The notes under the pieces were generated by a model. It had not been told where the DNA came from. It searched no databases and saw nothing but the letters and a program-made list of their open reading frames with translations. Of a stretch of 64,000 nucleotides of DNA, positions 45,532-55,450 are shown one piece after another (position 1 is the stretch's first letter; each line of letters opens with the position of its first letter). Source of the DNA: Pokkaliibacter sp046614695. Lineage in GTDB: Bacteria > Pseudomonadota > Gammaproteobacteria > Pseudomonadales > Balneatricaceae. The stretch spans positions 162,775 through 226,774 of the forward strand of contig NZ_JBKKHQ010000009.1 in NCBI RefSeq assembly GCF_046614695.1. The letters are read 5' to 3'. Both the position numbers and the translations under genes were made by a program.

Positions 45532-47526
45532 ATGAACCTGAACGTCAGCCAGAGAATTATCCTGGGTTTTGTACTGTTACTGCTCATGCTTGCTGGCATT
45601 GGTCTGACAGGCTTTCAAAGCTCGGGCGCTATTAATAGCAAGCTACGTGAAGTTACAGGTGAAACCACACCACTGCTTAAAAGCTCGTACGAACAGAACC
45701 TCGATATTCTTGCTGCCCAGAATGCCCTGCAGTACTACCTGAGCGCCGAAGATGCCGATCGCATGAAGAAGCAGCGTCAGGAATTTGACACTGCCATGAG
45801 CGACTTCTTTGCCAAGCAGGAGGAGTTAAACAGTACTCTGGATGACGAGTCCCCTCTCAAAGCGCCGTTGGCTGCAGCAGGTCAGGTGGCCTCAGATTAC
45901 AAGCGTCTGGCGAACACCTTGCTTGATCAGCACAAGGAACTACTGACGGTCGATGCTCAGTTGCGTACTGCTCAGAAGCTGTTTGAGCGCAAACTTTCGG
46001 GTGTCAGCAATGTATTGCGTAACTATGCCCTTCGCGCCGACCGCCAATACGGCGCTAACGGACCACAGGTTCAGTCCAACGCCCTGCTTCTGGTACTGAC
46101 CAAAACAGCAACCGCCTTTGCCAACTACGACAGCACACTGAACATTGATAATCTGCGAGCCGATGTTAAAGGTCTGGCGGACCAGATGGCGCAGCGCCTG
46201 CAAGAGTTTGCTGATGTCGATGCGCAAAATGCCAACAAGGTAAAAGCTCTGGTGGGACAGGTCAGTAAGGCACTGACTGAGTCTGACGGCTTGCTGGCGC
46301 TGATTGAAAAAGACTACGACCTGCAACAGAAAATCCGTACCAGCCTTGCCACGACCGAGAAGCAGCTGGGCGTAACCCTCAGCACCCTTCGTGAACTGAT
46401 TCAGGATGCGGATCAGGCTTCACTGGTTGCCTCTAATGATGCTGACAGCACCATTACCGCCAGCCGCACCATCATCATGATTTCCAGTGTTGCCGCGCTG
46501 ATTCTGGCATTCCTGGTTGGCACCTGGGTTGTCACCAGTATTCGGAAACCGCTTCGCCAGTTCGGTCAGATACTGGGCAAAGTGACCGAAGGCGATCTGC
46601 GCTCCCGCTTTGATGTGTCCCGCAAGGATGAGTTTGGTCAGCTGGGCATTCAGCTCAACAAGCTAACCAGTACCCTGCAGGAGCTGATCGTTCAAATGAC
46701 GGGTGAAGCCGACCGCCTTGCAGTCATGGCCGAAGAAAACGCGGCCATCAGTGAACAAAGCATGAGTGCAGTGCAGGATCAGAAAATGCAGCTGACTTCT
46801 GCGGCAACAGCAATGACAGAGATGGAAAGCACGGTTCAGAACGTGGCGGAGCAGGCTCAGTACACCATGAACTCCGTCGATAACACCAAAGGCCTGACGG
46901 ACAACGTTCGTAGCAGTGTTGATCGTACGCTGAGCAGTATTCATAACCAGGCTGATCAGATGAAGAACGCCAGCACCGCGACTGAGCAGTTGCAGCAGTA
47001 CAGCCAGAACATTGGCAGTATTCTGGATGCCATCGTCACCATTGCCGAGCAAACCAACCTGCTGGCGCTTAACGCCGCCATTGAAGCGGCGCGCGCAGGC
47101 GAACAGGGGCGCGGTTTTGCGGTGGTGGCCGATGAGGTCCGCACACTTGCCAGCCGAACTCAGGCCTCCACAGGCGAAATTCAGCAGATGATTGAGCAGA
47201 TGCGCGGTGGTATTTCCAACGTGGTGCAGGTTATCAATAACAGCCGCAAACAGAGCGATGAATGCGTTGAGGCAGCCAGCCTTGCGGGCTCAACGCTGGA
47301 AGAAATGGTCGAGGCCATCACCCACATTCGTGATCTCAACCTGCAAATCGCCAGCGCCACAGAGCAGCAAAGCAGTACCGCGCAGGATATTAGCCATAAT
47401 GTTCTCAGTATCAGCGAAGCGGCGGAGCGAACTGCCAAAGGTGCCGAGCGCACCGCAGGTAGCAGCAGCCAGATGCTGGAACTGGCCCGCAACCAGCGCC
47501 AGCTGTTAGAGCGTTTTCACGTCTGA
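45532..47526 (+). CDS. Methyl-accepting chemotaxis protein (second of a tandem pair)
   Basis: 664 aa from the ATG after GAGGTG; a TTG 15 codons upstream is possible but would place charged residues before the TM helix. Architecture equals that of the previous gene: TM1 (about 6-26), helical periplasmic domain (27-315), TM2, HAMP (RKPLRQFGQILGKVTEGDL) and an MCP signalling domain with [20 protein letters not shown]. Common sensor blocks (EETTPLIEG versus GETTPLLKS, QYYL) show that the two arose by duplication. There is no C-terminal pentapeptide (ends LLERFHV). A terminator follows. Confidence 0.92.
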   Translation: MNLNVSQRIILGFVLLLLMLAGIGLTGFQSSGAINSKLREVTGETTPLLKSSYEQNLDILAAQNALQYYLSAEDADRMKKQRQEFDTAMSDFFAKQEELNSTLDDESPLKAPLAAAGQVASDYKRLANTLLDQHKELLTVDAQLRTAQKLFERKLSGVSNVLRNYALRADRQYGANGPQVQSNALLLVLTKTATAFANYDSTLNIDNLRADVKGLADQMAQRLQEFADVDAQNANKVKALVGQVSKALTESDGLLALIEKDYDLQQKIRTSLATTEKQLGVTLSTLRELIQDADQASLVASNDADSTITASRTIIMISSVAALILAFLVGTWVVTSIRKPLRQFGQILGKVTEGDLRSRFDVSRKDEFGQLGIQLNKLTSTLQELIVQMTGEADRLAVMAEENAAISEQSMSAVQDQKMQLTSAATAMTEMESTVQNVAEQAQYTMNSVDNTKGLTDNVRSSVDRTLSSIHNQADQMKNASTATEQLQQYSQNIGSILDAIVTIAEQTNLLALNAAIEAARAGEQGRGFAVVADEVRTLASRTQASTGEIQQMIEQMRGGISNVVQVINNSRKQSDECVEAASLAGSTLEEMVEAITHIRDLNLQIASATEQQSSTAQDISHNVLSISEAAERTAKGAERTAGSSSQMLELARNQRQLLERFHV

Positions 47527-47551
47527 GATCTCACGGAATAAGCCACGTTTC

Positions 47552-47580
47552 AACAGCTCCGCAAGGGGCTGTTTTTGTTT
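47552..47580 (+). terminator. Terminator of the tandem chemoreceptor genes
   Basis: AACAGCTCC-gcaa-GGGGCTGTT followed by TTTGTTT, 26 bases after the stop of the second receptor. Confidence 0.85.
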
Positions 47581-47772
47581 CTGCAGTCATCACTCGCTAC
47601 CTGGCATGATCTGGCGCAACCGCCGGCAGATGAGCCTATGGTCTGTCTTGCATCATGGCCGCTAAGTTCATATAACACCTGATGCATACAAGGTCTATTT
47701 CGGGAACCACCGCGACTTCCGGGTGCTGGATTTTTCTCCAGTCGGCGCGCAGTTCACCTTTGCGAGGTCAAC

Positions 47773-48249
47773 ATGTTTGAAAAACAAGAATTCAAAACCC
47801 TTTGTCAGCAAATCGATGAACAACTGGGCAACTCATGGGTTCTGGCGAGTCTCAACAATGAGGCTGCCGTTTTTGAAGGCGCTAACGATGCGCATTTTGA
47901 GCTTCAGTTACTGCCGGACTATCACCACCCCGAACGCTTAAAGCTGCAGTTTCTGCCGATTATTGCCAATCATGTGCCTGATAACCCGCGGCTAAAGGAA
48001 GCCATCAAACGCATGGCCCATGACATGTCTCCAGAACGAACCCCAGAAGCGTTGGCTCGCACTATTGATGCCTTGCTGATTGATTGCCACAAGATGATTC
48101 AGGCCTTCGCCCCGGACAGTAAAAGTCAATTTATCTGCGATGTGGTACACCATCCGGACGGTTTAATGAGCCTCTACATTGAGAATATTCCTGAAGCCAT
48201 TGGCAAAGAAATTAATGGCTTAATCACCGCCTGGCAAAACACCCACTAA
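47773..48249 (+). CDS. Hypothetical protein
   Basis: 158 aa, cytosolic, preceded by a GAGG ribosome site. Composition is coding-like. The N-terminal part is helical then beta (FEGANDAHFELQLLPDY), the middle is helical (NPRLKEAIKRMAHDMSPERTPEALARTIDALLIDCHKMIQAF), and the end is mixed (HHPDGLMSLYIENIP). I recognise no family or catalytic motif. It is monocistronic between the chemoreceptors and the pyruvate carboxylase operon. Confidence 0.6.
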   Translation: MFEKQEFKTLCQQIDEQLGNSWVLASLNNEAAVFEGANDAHFELQLLPDYHHPERLKLQFLPIIANHVPDNPRLKEAIKRMAHDMSPERTPEALARTIDALLIDCHKMIQAFAPDSKSQFICDVVHHPDGLMSLYIENIPEAIGKEINGLITAWQNTH

Positions 48250-48397
48250 ACCCTCTCCGCTCGACCTCTGCTGCGTTGCCACTCATGCTGCAACGCAGCA
48301 AATTTATGCTAAGGTCTACCTGTTACCCTCTTTCACGCATCGCTGTTAGTGCTTAATCTGCTTGGGCAGCCATCAATCGCTATCACAGGTGACTACC

Positions 48398-49816
48398 GTG
48401 ATTAAAAAGATACTGATTGCCAATCGTGGCGAGATCGCCGTTCGTATAGTTCGCGCCTGCCAGGAAATGGGCATTCGCGCCGTGGCGATTTACTCAGAAG
48501 CCGATCGCTATGCCTTGCATGTCAAAAAGGCCGATGAGTCTTACTGCATTGGCGCAGAACCTCTCGCCGGTTATTTGAATCCTCACCATATCGTCAATCT
48601 CGCCGTTGAAACGGGCTGCGATGCGCTGCATCCCGGCTATGGTTTTCTTTCCGAGAACCCCGATCTGGCCCGGATTTGCGCTGAGCGCGGCGTTATCTTT
48701 ATTGGCCCGGAAGCGCAGGTTATTCACTCCATGGGCGATAAAACCATGGCTCGCCAAAGCATGATTGCCGCAGGTGTTCCCGTCACACCGGGTAGCGAGG
48801 GCAATCTTGCCAACCTTGAGGATGCAATTGAGCAGGCTGAGCGCATTGGCTATCCGATTATGCTCAAGGCGACTTCTGGCGGCGGCGGCCGTGGCATTCG
48901 CCGCTGTAATGATCGCCAGGAGCTACAGCAGAACTTCCAACGGGTTATCTCCGAAGCCACCAAGGCGTTCGGCAGCGCAGAAGTTTTTCTGGAAAAATGC
49001 ATCGTTAACCCACGCCATATCGAAGTACAGATTCTCGCCGACAGTCATGGCAACACGGTTCACCTTTACGAGCGCGACTGCTCTGTTCAGCGCCGCAACC
49101 AGAAGCTGATTGAGCTTGCGCCCTCGCCCCAGCTGGATCAGCAACAACGTGAATACGTGGGAAGCCTGGCGGTGAAAGCGGCGGAGGCGGTGAGTTATCG
49201 TAATGCCGGCACAGTCGAGTTTTTGCTGGACAGTGATGGCTCGTTTTACTTTATGGAAATGAATACCCGTGTTCAGGTCGAGCATACGATCACTGAGGAA
49301 ATTACCGGAATCGATATCGTCCGGACCCAGATTCGGATTGCCGCCGGTGAAACCTTAGGTTTTAGCCAGAGTGATGTCAGCATTCGCGGCTTTGCCGCCC
49401 AGTTCCGGATCAACGCCGAAGACCCTCGCAACGGCTTCCTGCCAAGCTTTGGACGCATCAGCCGTTACTACTCTGCGGGTGGCCCTGGTGTTAGAACTGA
49501 CTCTGCGATCTACACCGGCTACACCATTCCCCCCTACTACGACTCCCTCTGCGCCAAGCTGGTGATTTGGGCACTGACCTGGGATGAGCTGGTTGCCCGC
49601 TCACAACGAGCACTGGGTGACATGAGTATTTATGGCATCACCACCACCATCCCCTACTACCAGAACATTCTCAGGCACCCGGATTTCAAAGCGGCAACCT
49701 TCAACACCGGCTTTGTCGAGGCTCACCCTGAGCTGATCAACTATTCAGTTAAACGTCGCCCTGAGGCACTGGCAGCTGCCATCGCTGCCGCTATCGCCGC
49801 ACAGGCGGGGCTCTGA
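48398..49816 (+). CDS. pycA: Pyruvate carboxylase subunit A (biotin carboxylase)
   Basis: ATP-dependent carboxylation of biotin, 472 aa. The start is set at GTG, five bases after AGGTGA; this gives the family N-terminus VIKKILIANRGEIAVRIVRAC. The ATP-grasp domain has KATSGGGGRGIRR, and EMNTRVQVEHTITE supplies the biotin carboxylase active site. It is followed after 23 bases by the carboxyltransferase/biotinyl subunit, so the pair forms the two-subunit pyruvate carboxylase of pseudomonads and relatives, which refills oxaloacetate. Acetyl-CoA carboxylase AccC is the alternative but would not have this partner. Confidence 0.9.
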   Translation: MIKKILIANRGEIAVRIVRACQEMGIRAVAIYSEADRYALHVKKADESYCIGAEPLAGYLNPHHIVNLAVETGCDALHPGYGFLSENPDLARICAERGVIFIGPEAQVIHSMGDKTMARQSMIAAGVPVTPGSEGNLANLEDAIEQAERIGYPIMLKATSGGGGRGIRRCNDRQELQQNFQRVISEATKAFGSAEVFLEKCIVNPRHIEVQILADSHGNTVHLYERDCSVQRRNQKLIELAPSPQLDQQQREYVGSLAVKAAEAVSYRNAGTVEFLLDSDGSFYFMEMNTRVQVEHTITEEITGIDIVRTQIRIAAGETLGFSQSDVSIRGFAAQFRINAEDPRNGFLPSFGRISRYYSAGGPGVRTDSAIYTGYTIPPYYDSLCAKLVIWALTWDELVARSQRALGDMSIYGITTTIPYYQNILRHPDFKAATFNTGFVEAHPELINYSVKRRPEALAAAIAAAIAAQAGL

Positions 49817-49839
49817 GAATTCATCGAGGAGTAGCCATT

Positions 49840-51630
49840 ATGGCCAAAGTTCATATTACTGATGTTGTATTGAGAGACGGTCATCAATCCCTGATCGCCA
49901 CCCGTATGCGCACGGAAGATATGCTCCCGATTTGCGGCAAACTGGATAAGGCTGGCTATTGGTCACTGGAAGTCTGGGGTGGCGCCACTTTTGATGCCTG
50001 CGTGCGCTTTCTGCGTGAAGATCCGTGGGAGCGTCTCGCCAAGCTACGTCAGGCGCTGCCTAACACTCGCCTGCAGATGTTGCTTCGCGGTCAAAACCTG
50101 CTGGGCTATCGCCACTACTCGGATGACGTGGTCCGTGCGTTTGTGCAGAAAGCAGCCGATAACGGCATGGACGTGTTCCGTATTTTTGATGCGCTGAATG
50201 ATGTCCGCAACCTGCGCACCGCCATTGAAGCGACCAAAGCGGCAGGAAAACATGCGCAGGGCACACTCTGCTATACCACCAGCCCGGTCCATACGTTAAG
50301 TGCCTATGTGAAGCTGGCGGATGAGCTGATTCACATGGGAGTAGACTCCATCGCCATCAAAGATATGGCGGGCCTTCTTACCCCAAAAGCCACCGCCGAT
50401 CTGGTTAAGGCACTGAAAGATCGCTTTAGTGTGCCACTGTTCCTGCATTCTCATGCCACCTCGGGAATGGCCGCCATGTGCCAGATGAAAGCGGTGGAGG
50501 AAGGCTGTGATCATGTCGATACCGTGATCAGCTCTTTCTCAGGCGGCACAAGCCACCCACCAACGGAGTCACTGGTCGCGTCCCTGCATGCGGCAGGTTA
50601 TGAGACCGGCCTTGACCTCAAACTGCTGCAGGAGATCAGCCAGTACTTCCGTGAGATCCGCAAGAAGTACCACCAGTTTGAGAGCGAATATAACGATGTC
50701 GACTCTCAGGTACTGATTAGCCAGGTGCCCGGTGGCATGATGTCAAACCTTGCCAACCAGCTGCGTGAACAAGGTGCACTGGATAAGATTCAGGATGTAT
50801 TTCATGAAATTCCGCGCGTACGCAAAGATCTGGGCTACCCGCCTCTGGTGACGCCAACCTCCCAGATTGTAGGCACCCAGGCGGTCATGAATGTCCTCAC
50901 GGGCAAGCGCTACGAAACCATCACGAATGAGGTAAAACGCTATCTCCAGGGCTGGTATGGCAAGGCACCTGCTGCTGTGAATGAGCATATCCGCCAGCAA
51001 GCCATTGGCAATGAAGAACTGATTGACTGTCGTCCTGCCGACCTGCTCAGTGATGAACTCGATAAGCTCCGCGCTGATATCGGCGAGCTTGCTAAAACCG
51101 ATGAAGACGTACTGACCTATGCGATGTTCCCGGAAGTCGCCCGCACCTATCTCAAGGAGCGTGAAGAAGGAACGCTATCGCCAGAGCCGTTACTGCCACG
51201 AACCCAGCCTCAAAGTGATGCTGTTCCCACTTCCTTTAAAGTGACGCTGCATGGCGAGACTTACGATATCCAGATTACCGGTGCAGGCCCTCGTGGTGAG
51301 CAGGACCGTAGCTTCTTTCTGACTATTGATGGCATGCCGGAAGAAGTTCACCTGGAGACTCAGGGTGAACATGCTCAGGGAAGCGGAGGACAGGGTAAGC
51401 GTGGCAAAGCCAGTAAAGAAGGCCATGTCACGACCTCCATGCCGGGCAATATCGTCGATGTGCTTGTCAAAGCGGGCGATGCCATCGAGGCAGGCGCGCC
51501 CGTGCTGGTCATTGAAGCCATGAAGATGGAAACCGAGGTGAAAGCAGCGGTTTCAGGTACCGTTCAGGAGGTTTATATCCAGAAAGGTGATCGAGTCACA
51601 CCCGGTGAGATTCTGGTTGATATAAGCTGA
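49840..51630 (+). CDS. pycB: Pyruvate carboxylase subunit B (carboxyltransferase plus biotin carrier); OadA-like
   Basis: 596 aa. N-terminal HMGL-like carboxyltransferase domain (VVLRDGHQSLIATRMRTEDM; HSHATSGMAAM with metal ligands), conserved carboxylase domain, a low-complexity linker (GEHAQGSGGQGKRGKAS), and a C-terminal biotinyl domain with the biotinylated lysine in EAMKMETEV (K562). The sequence is equally like the alpha subunit of oxaloacetate decarboxylase, but the absence of OadB/OadG genes and the presence of the biotin carboxylase gene upstream favour pyruvate carboxylase. Confidence 0.9.
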   Translation: MAKVHITDVVLRDGHQSLIATRMRTEDMLPICGKLDKAGYWSLEVWGGATFDACVRFLREDPWERLAKLRQALPNTRLQMLLRGQNLLGYRHYSDDVVRAFVQKAADNGMDVFRIFDALNDVRNLRTAIEATKAAGKHAQGTLCYTTSPVHTLSAYVKLADELIHMGVDSIAIKDMAGLLTPKATADLVKALKDRFSVPLFLHSHATSGMAAMCQMKAVEEGCDHVDTVISSFSGGTSHPPTESLVASLHAAGYETGLDLKLLQEISQYFREIRKKYHQFESEYNDVDSQVLISQVPGGMMSNLANQLREQGALDKIQDVFHEIPRVRKDLGYPPLVTPTSQIVGTQAVMNVLTGKRYETITNEVKRYLQGWYGKAPAAVNEHIRQQAIGNEELIDCRPADLLSDELDKLRADIGELAKTDEDVLTYAMFPEVARTYLKEREEGTLSPEPLLPRTQPQSDAVPTSFKVTLHGETYDIQITGAGPRGEQDRSFFLTIDGMPEEVHLETQGEHAQGSGGQGKRGKASKEGHVTTSMPGNIVDVLVKAGDAIEAGAPVLVIEAMKMETEVKAAVSGTVQEVYIQKGDRVTPGEILVDIS

Positions 51631-51727
51631 CACCGACACGGAGCAAGGCCGCCGGATTCTGGCCAAGACGTCTTTGGCGGTCTAGGCTCAGTGAAAGTTT
51701 TAGGGAAAGTATCTGAGGAGAGCGATT

Positions 51728-52345
51728 TTGGTTCGATTCGATCATCTGGTGATGACTGCGCCTGATCTCGACACTGGCCGACGCTATGTTGAGGATATCC
51801 TGCAGCTGCCACTACTCACCGGCGGACAGCATCTGGCCATGGGCACGCACAATGCGGTGCTGGCTCTTGAGCATGGCGGATATATCGAAGTCATCGCCGT
51901 GGACCCTTCCCTAAATAGCCCGAGTCACCCACGCTGGTTTGATCTGGATAGTCCTCCGGATACCCCAACGCTGAGAACCTGGGTTGCAGCAATTGATGAC
52001 TGGTCTCACTTTCTTGGCCGTGGCTACCCTTTTCCTGAAGAGGCGATGGCGCTCTCGCGTGGTGAGCTGCGCTGGGAATTTGGCCTTCGCCCCAATGCCG
52101 CACTGGGGTTTGCAGGAACCTTTCCTTCGCTGATTCACTGGCAAAGCCCGGGGCCTGCAGACACCCTGCCTAAAACCGCGGGACTGAACCTTGAAAGCCT
52201 GGAGCTCATCCACCCTGATGCCGATGCCCTCGGTCAAAGCCTTGAACAGCTTGAGATACAGGGAGTCAAACTCATACTCACCTCTGGCCCCCGCCCCGAG
52301 CTTAAAGCACACTTACTGACGCCTTCCGGGCCAGTAACCCTCTGA
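51728..52345 (+). CDS. VOC/glyoxalase-like domain protein
   Basis: 205 aa from a TTG start preceded by GAGGAG. The protein begins with the vicinal-oxygen-chelate strand VRFDHLVMTAPDLDTGRRYVEDIL and has HNAVLALEHGGYIEVIAVDP, the Glyoxalase_3 pattern with His5 and Glu as possible metal ligands. It lacks the full set of typical glyoxalase I ligands, so the reaction is unknown. It is probably transcribed with or after pycAB (97-base gap). Confidence 0.75.
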   Translation: MVRFDHLVMTAPDLDTGRRYVEDILQLPLLTGGQHLAMGTHNAVLALEHGGYIEVIAVDPSLNSPSHPRWFDLDSPPDTPTLRTWVAAIDDWSHFLGRGYPFPEEAMALSRGELRWEFGLRPNAALGFAGTFPSLIHWQSPGPADTLPKTAGLNLESLELIHPDADALGQSLEQLEIQGVKLILTSGPRPELKAHLLTPSGPVTL

Positions 52346-52606
52346 GGCCAATACCGCCACTAGCGGCGACCGTTATTTCTGACTTCCATTCGCCACGTCC
52401 CTATGGATATCTGACCACAAGATTAATTATCAGAGTCGGATCTCTCGGATCAGGCTTAACCTGCCAAACCTGCCGATATCGGCAGGCCTTCAGCCTCGAC
52501 CACTTCAATACTTTTTAAAAAATCTCACAGATTGAAAAAGCGCTGCTATCTTTTATTTGCACACCTTTCGTTCGTTTATATTTCATCACTGTTAAGGAAT
52601 GACACG

Positions 52607-54256
52607 ATGCCACAAATGACACGTCGCGACTTTATTGTGGCGGGCTCCCTGGCCGCTGCTTCACTATCAGCTCCACGCCTGTTTGCCGCACCCAAAGCAC
52701 GCTATACCCGCTATAGCGTCACCTCACCGGAAGGTCAGGCCATGCTTAAGAGTTACCAGAAAGGGGTGGAGGCCATGCTCAACCTGCCTGCGACCGATCA
52801 TCGCAACTGGTTTCGCTACGCCTTCATTCACATGATGGACTGCCCTCACGGGAACTGGTGGTTCTATGTGTGGCACCGCGGATACATCGGCTACTTCGAG
52901 CAGATTATCCGTGATTTAAGCGGCAACCCGGAGTTTACCCTGCCTTTCTGGGACTGGACGGAAACTCCCGAAATTCCCGCGGGCATGTTTGAAGGTGTTC
53001 TAACACCAACCAATTCGTCTTACTCAGCCTTCACAGGCAACCTGCAAAAGTTCACCGACTTCGTCAAAGCCCCCCTAAGCAATTACTGGAATACCCTGAC
53101 GCCCTCTCAGCTAGTCCAGCAGAAAGAGCGTGGATACAGCACCTTTGATGATTTGTGGAACAGCGTAATTGGCTACGATCCCGGTGTTCAGGGAGCCATC
53201 GCAGGAAACATGGCTTACGTAAACACCTGTGGTGCCCGCTATTTGAGTGCTGACAACCCGAAACTTGACCCTAAAACCAGCTTCGATGTTTCCCCTTTGG
53301 TGGTGACCTTTGGCTTAAGCCCAGAGACGTTTTACAGCTCATCGGTCGAGCCCATTGATCCGTCAGTCAAATGGATGAGCTTTGCCAGCTCTAAAACGGA
53401 CTCTCATACCGTGTCTCCGGGCGATACCACCAAATTCTCCGTACTAGAAGGCTTTCCGCACAACAAAGTGCACAACTACATCGGCGGTGTAGGCCCCGTC
53501 AGCCCGGGCCCCTTTGGTTTTATGACCAACTTCTTATCCCCGGTGGACCCCATCTTCTTCCTGCACCATGCCAATATGGACAGGCTTTGGGATGTCTGGG
53601 AGCGTCAGCAGCTAGCCGCTGGTCGCAACCCCCAGCCCACCATTGCAGCAGACAAACAGCTCTACGATAACGAACCCTTCCAGTTCTATGTCGACAGCAA
53701 AGGGGAACCTGTGGGTCGTCGCTATGCCAAGGACTATCTGGATAAATCGGTGTTTGGCTATGACTATGGCCCAGGCTTTGGAGACAGAGTCCAGCCGCTG
53801 CAAAGCACTGGCATGAACACAATGGCACCGGTCAAAGCCAATATTATGAATAACGAAGCGACACTGAGCCTACCGTCTCAGGCAGTTATGGCCCATCAGC
53901 AAGCTAAAGCACAACTGGTCGTCGAAATTGTTCTTCCACGCCCAACCGGCAACTCCAGTCAGCGCGAGTTTGATATTCTGGTCAATGCTCCGGATGATGT
54001 AACAGAGGTTTTTGCTGATAGCCCCTACTACGCCGGTACAATTGCCTTCTTTGGCCCCCCCATGCATGGAATGCACATGGCACAGAACGCCAGCTTTCAT
54101 ATAGCGTTACCCCAGACCTTGTTGGTGATGAAAAATGCAGCAGGTCAGGGAAGTCCCGCGAATCTGAAGATCCGTCTTGTCCCATCACATGCACCGGATA
54201 AATCTGCGGCCTCCTCTCCCGTACTGAACTCCGTCATTCTCAAAACCATCCGCTAG
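52607..54256 (+). CDS. Tat-exported tyrosinase (type 3 copper oxidase)
   Basis: 549 aa from the ATG after AAGGAAT; a longer start would disrupt the Tat signal TRRDFIVAGSLAAASLSAPRLFA. The CuA site has H75, H82 and H90 (FIHMMDCPHGNWWFYVWHRGY). The CuB site has H285, H289 and H321 (PHNKVHNYIGG; LHHANMDRLWDVWER). All six copper histidines are present. The C-terminal region (380-549) is a beta-rich domain ending in an MHGMHMAQN Met/His patch, which might shield the active site or bind copper. It is likely to oxidise phenols and make melanin-like pigment in the periplasm. No caddie or copper chaperone gene is adjacent. Confidence 0.9.
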   Translation: MPQMTRRDFIVAGSLAAASLSAPRLFAAPKARYTRYSVTSPEGQAMLKSYQKGVEAMLNLPATDHRNWFRYAFIHMMDCPHGNWWFYVWHRGYIGYFEQIIRDLSGNPEFTLPFWDWTETPEIPAGMFEGVLTPTNSSYSAFTGNLQKFTDFVKAPLSNYWNTLTPSQLVQQKERGYSTFDDLWNSVIGYDPGVQGAIAGNMAYVNTCGARYLSADNPKLDPKTSFDVSPLVVTFGLSPETFYSSSVEPIDPSVKWMSFASSKTDSHTVSPGDTTKFSVLEGFPHNKVHNYIGGVGPVSPGPFGFMTNFLSPVDPIFFLHHANMDRLWDVWERQQLAAGRNPQPTIAADKQLYDNEPFQFYVDSKGEPVGRRYAKDYLDKSVFGYDYGPGFGDRVQPLQSTGMNTMAPVKANIMNNEATLSLPSQAVMAHQQAKAQLVVEIVLPRPTGNSSQREFDILVNAPDDVTEVFADSPYYAGTIAFFGPPMHGMHMAQNASFHIALPQTLLVMKNAAGQGSPANLKIRLVPSHAPDKSAASSPVLNSVILKTIR

Positions 54257-54279
54257 TTGTTTTAACGGTAAGTTCTTTC

Positions 54280-54308
54280 AGGTCATGGTGTGCAAGGCAC
54301 CGTGACCT
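54280..54308 (+). terminator. Probable terminator of the tyrosinase gene
   Basis: AGGTCATGGTG-tgcaagg-CACCGTGACCT, 11 pairs with one G-U, followed by a short T-rich stretch, 24 bases after the stop codon. Confidence 0.6.
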
Positions 54309-54522
54309 TCTATATGCCATTGCGAAGCTCTCTCTTTACCTGCCTAGAGATCAGGAAATCTCATTATTTCCGACCTCCATATGAGTAAATTAAATAAAAA
54401 TGCTGTGACAAAAATGACGGCGATGCGTCGCAGATCAGGTATCCTAGGCGGTCGGTGAATCATCAACTGGCTTTGCCGCCAGACTGTGCCTAAGCCTGTT
54501 ATCGAGATAGCAAGGAAATTAC

Positions 54523-55026
54523 ATGCAAACGGAAATGGTAGTGACGTCCTATCGCGTCAGCCTGCTGAGCCTGATCAGACCTGTCATCCTCTTTGTGGTG
54601 CTGCTGCTTCTGGCCAATGCCCTCTTCGCTCCTTTGGAGCACTGGTTAACACTGGGTCTGACCGAACTGACGCAGATCGATTTTATTCAGGATCTTGTCT
54701 CAGTATCCTGGGCGGGTTACATCCCCTATCTGCTTTATATCCCGGCACTTTGGGCCCTGAAGAAGCTGGTTTTCCAGCTGTTATACACCTTCAATATGTC
54801 CATTGATGTAACGGCTGATGCGTTGATCATTAACGCCCGCTGGCCAGTCAGCTATAAAGCACACATCAAGTTCAATCGTGTTGAAAGTGTTCGCCTTGAA
54901 GCCATCGGCTACCCAATCAACAAATGCGCTCATCTGACAGTAGTGGGCCTTGGTGGGACGCAGTTGTCTGTTCGCCACCTGTCAGCAGCACGGGATCTGG
55001 TTTCCCAGATTGGTCAGCCCTGCTAA
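54523..55026 (+). CDS. Membrane protein with a bacterial PH-like domain
   Basis: 167 aa, two hydrophobic helices (about 12-35, RPVILFVVLLLLANALFA; and about 65-90, AGYIPYLLYIPALWALKKL) followed by a beta-rich cytoplasmic part (about 95-160; ITADALIINARWPVSYKAHIK is the style of a bPH2 domain). Function unknown; such proteins are membrane-associated. The ATG has an AAGGAAAT ribosome site. It is monocistronic. Confidence 0.6.
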   Translation: MQTEMVVTSYRVSLLSLIRPVILFVVLLLLANALFAPLEHWLTLGLTELTQIDFIQDLVSVSWAGYIPYLLYIPALWALKKLVFQLLYTFNMSIDVTADALIINARWPVSYKAHIKFNRVESVRLEAIGYPINKCAHLTVVGLGGTQLSVRHLSAARDLVSQIGQPC

Positions 55027-55151
55027 GCCTATGAAACCCGCCAGGAATATTTCTCTCTGACCTCTGGTCACCTATTGTTCTTGGCAAAGAACCTTGTAGA
55101 GTAGAACAGCCTCCCAGGATCGGGAGGTCTACTCTCTACAAGGAATGAAAA

Positions 55152-55433
55152 ATGAAAGGACTTCGTTTTCTTCTGGCCGGTATCAGCCTGGCTTTCTCCT
55201 CTCTCTCCTTTGCCGCTCCCGTCGATATCAATACCGCCACCGCTCAAGAGCTGGCTCAGGCGCTAACAGGTATTGGCGAGAAAAAAGCACAGGCGATTGT
55301 GGAGTGGCGTACTGCCCATGGGAGTTTCAGCTCGGTTGAAGAGCTGACTCAAGTGAAAGGTATTGGTCAGGCGACGGTTGAGCAAAATCGCGACAACCTG
55401 ACCCTGAGCAAAGTGGAAACCTCCACTAACTGA
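55152..55433 (+). CDS. ComEA family helix-hairpin-helix DNA-binding protein
   Basis: 93 aa. A signal peptide ([21 protein letters not shown]) is followed directly by a single ComEA-type double helix-hairpin-helix: [20 protein letters not shown] and [20 protein letters not shown]. It binds double-stranded DNA in the periplasm and in competent bacteria acts in DNA uptake. The other com/pil genes are not nearby. The length is typical of gammaproteobacterial ComEA. Confidence 0.9.
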   Translation: MKGLRFLLAGISLAFSSLSFAAPVDINTATAQELAQALTGIGEKKAQAIVEWRTAHGSFSSVEELTQVKGIGQATVEQNRDNLTLSKVETSTN

Positions 55434-55450
55434 TCACTGCCTGATTGACC

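Noticed and set aside
48398..51630. Oxaloacetate decarboxylase sodium pump
   Set aside because: OadB and OadG genes are absent and a biotin carboxylase gene is directly upstream, which fits two-subunit pyruvate carboxylase.
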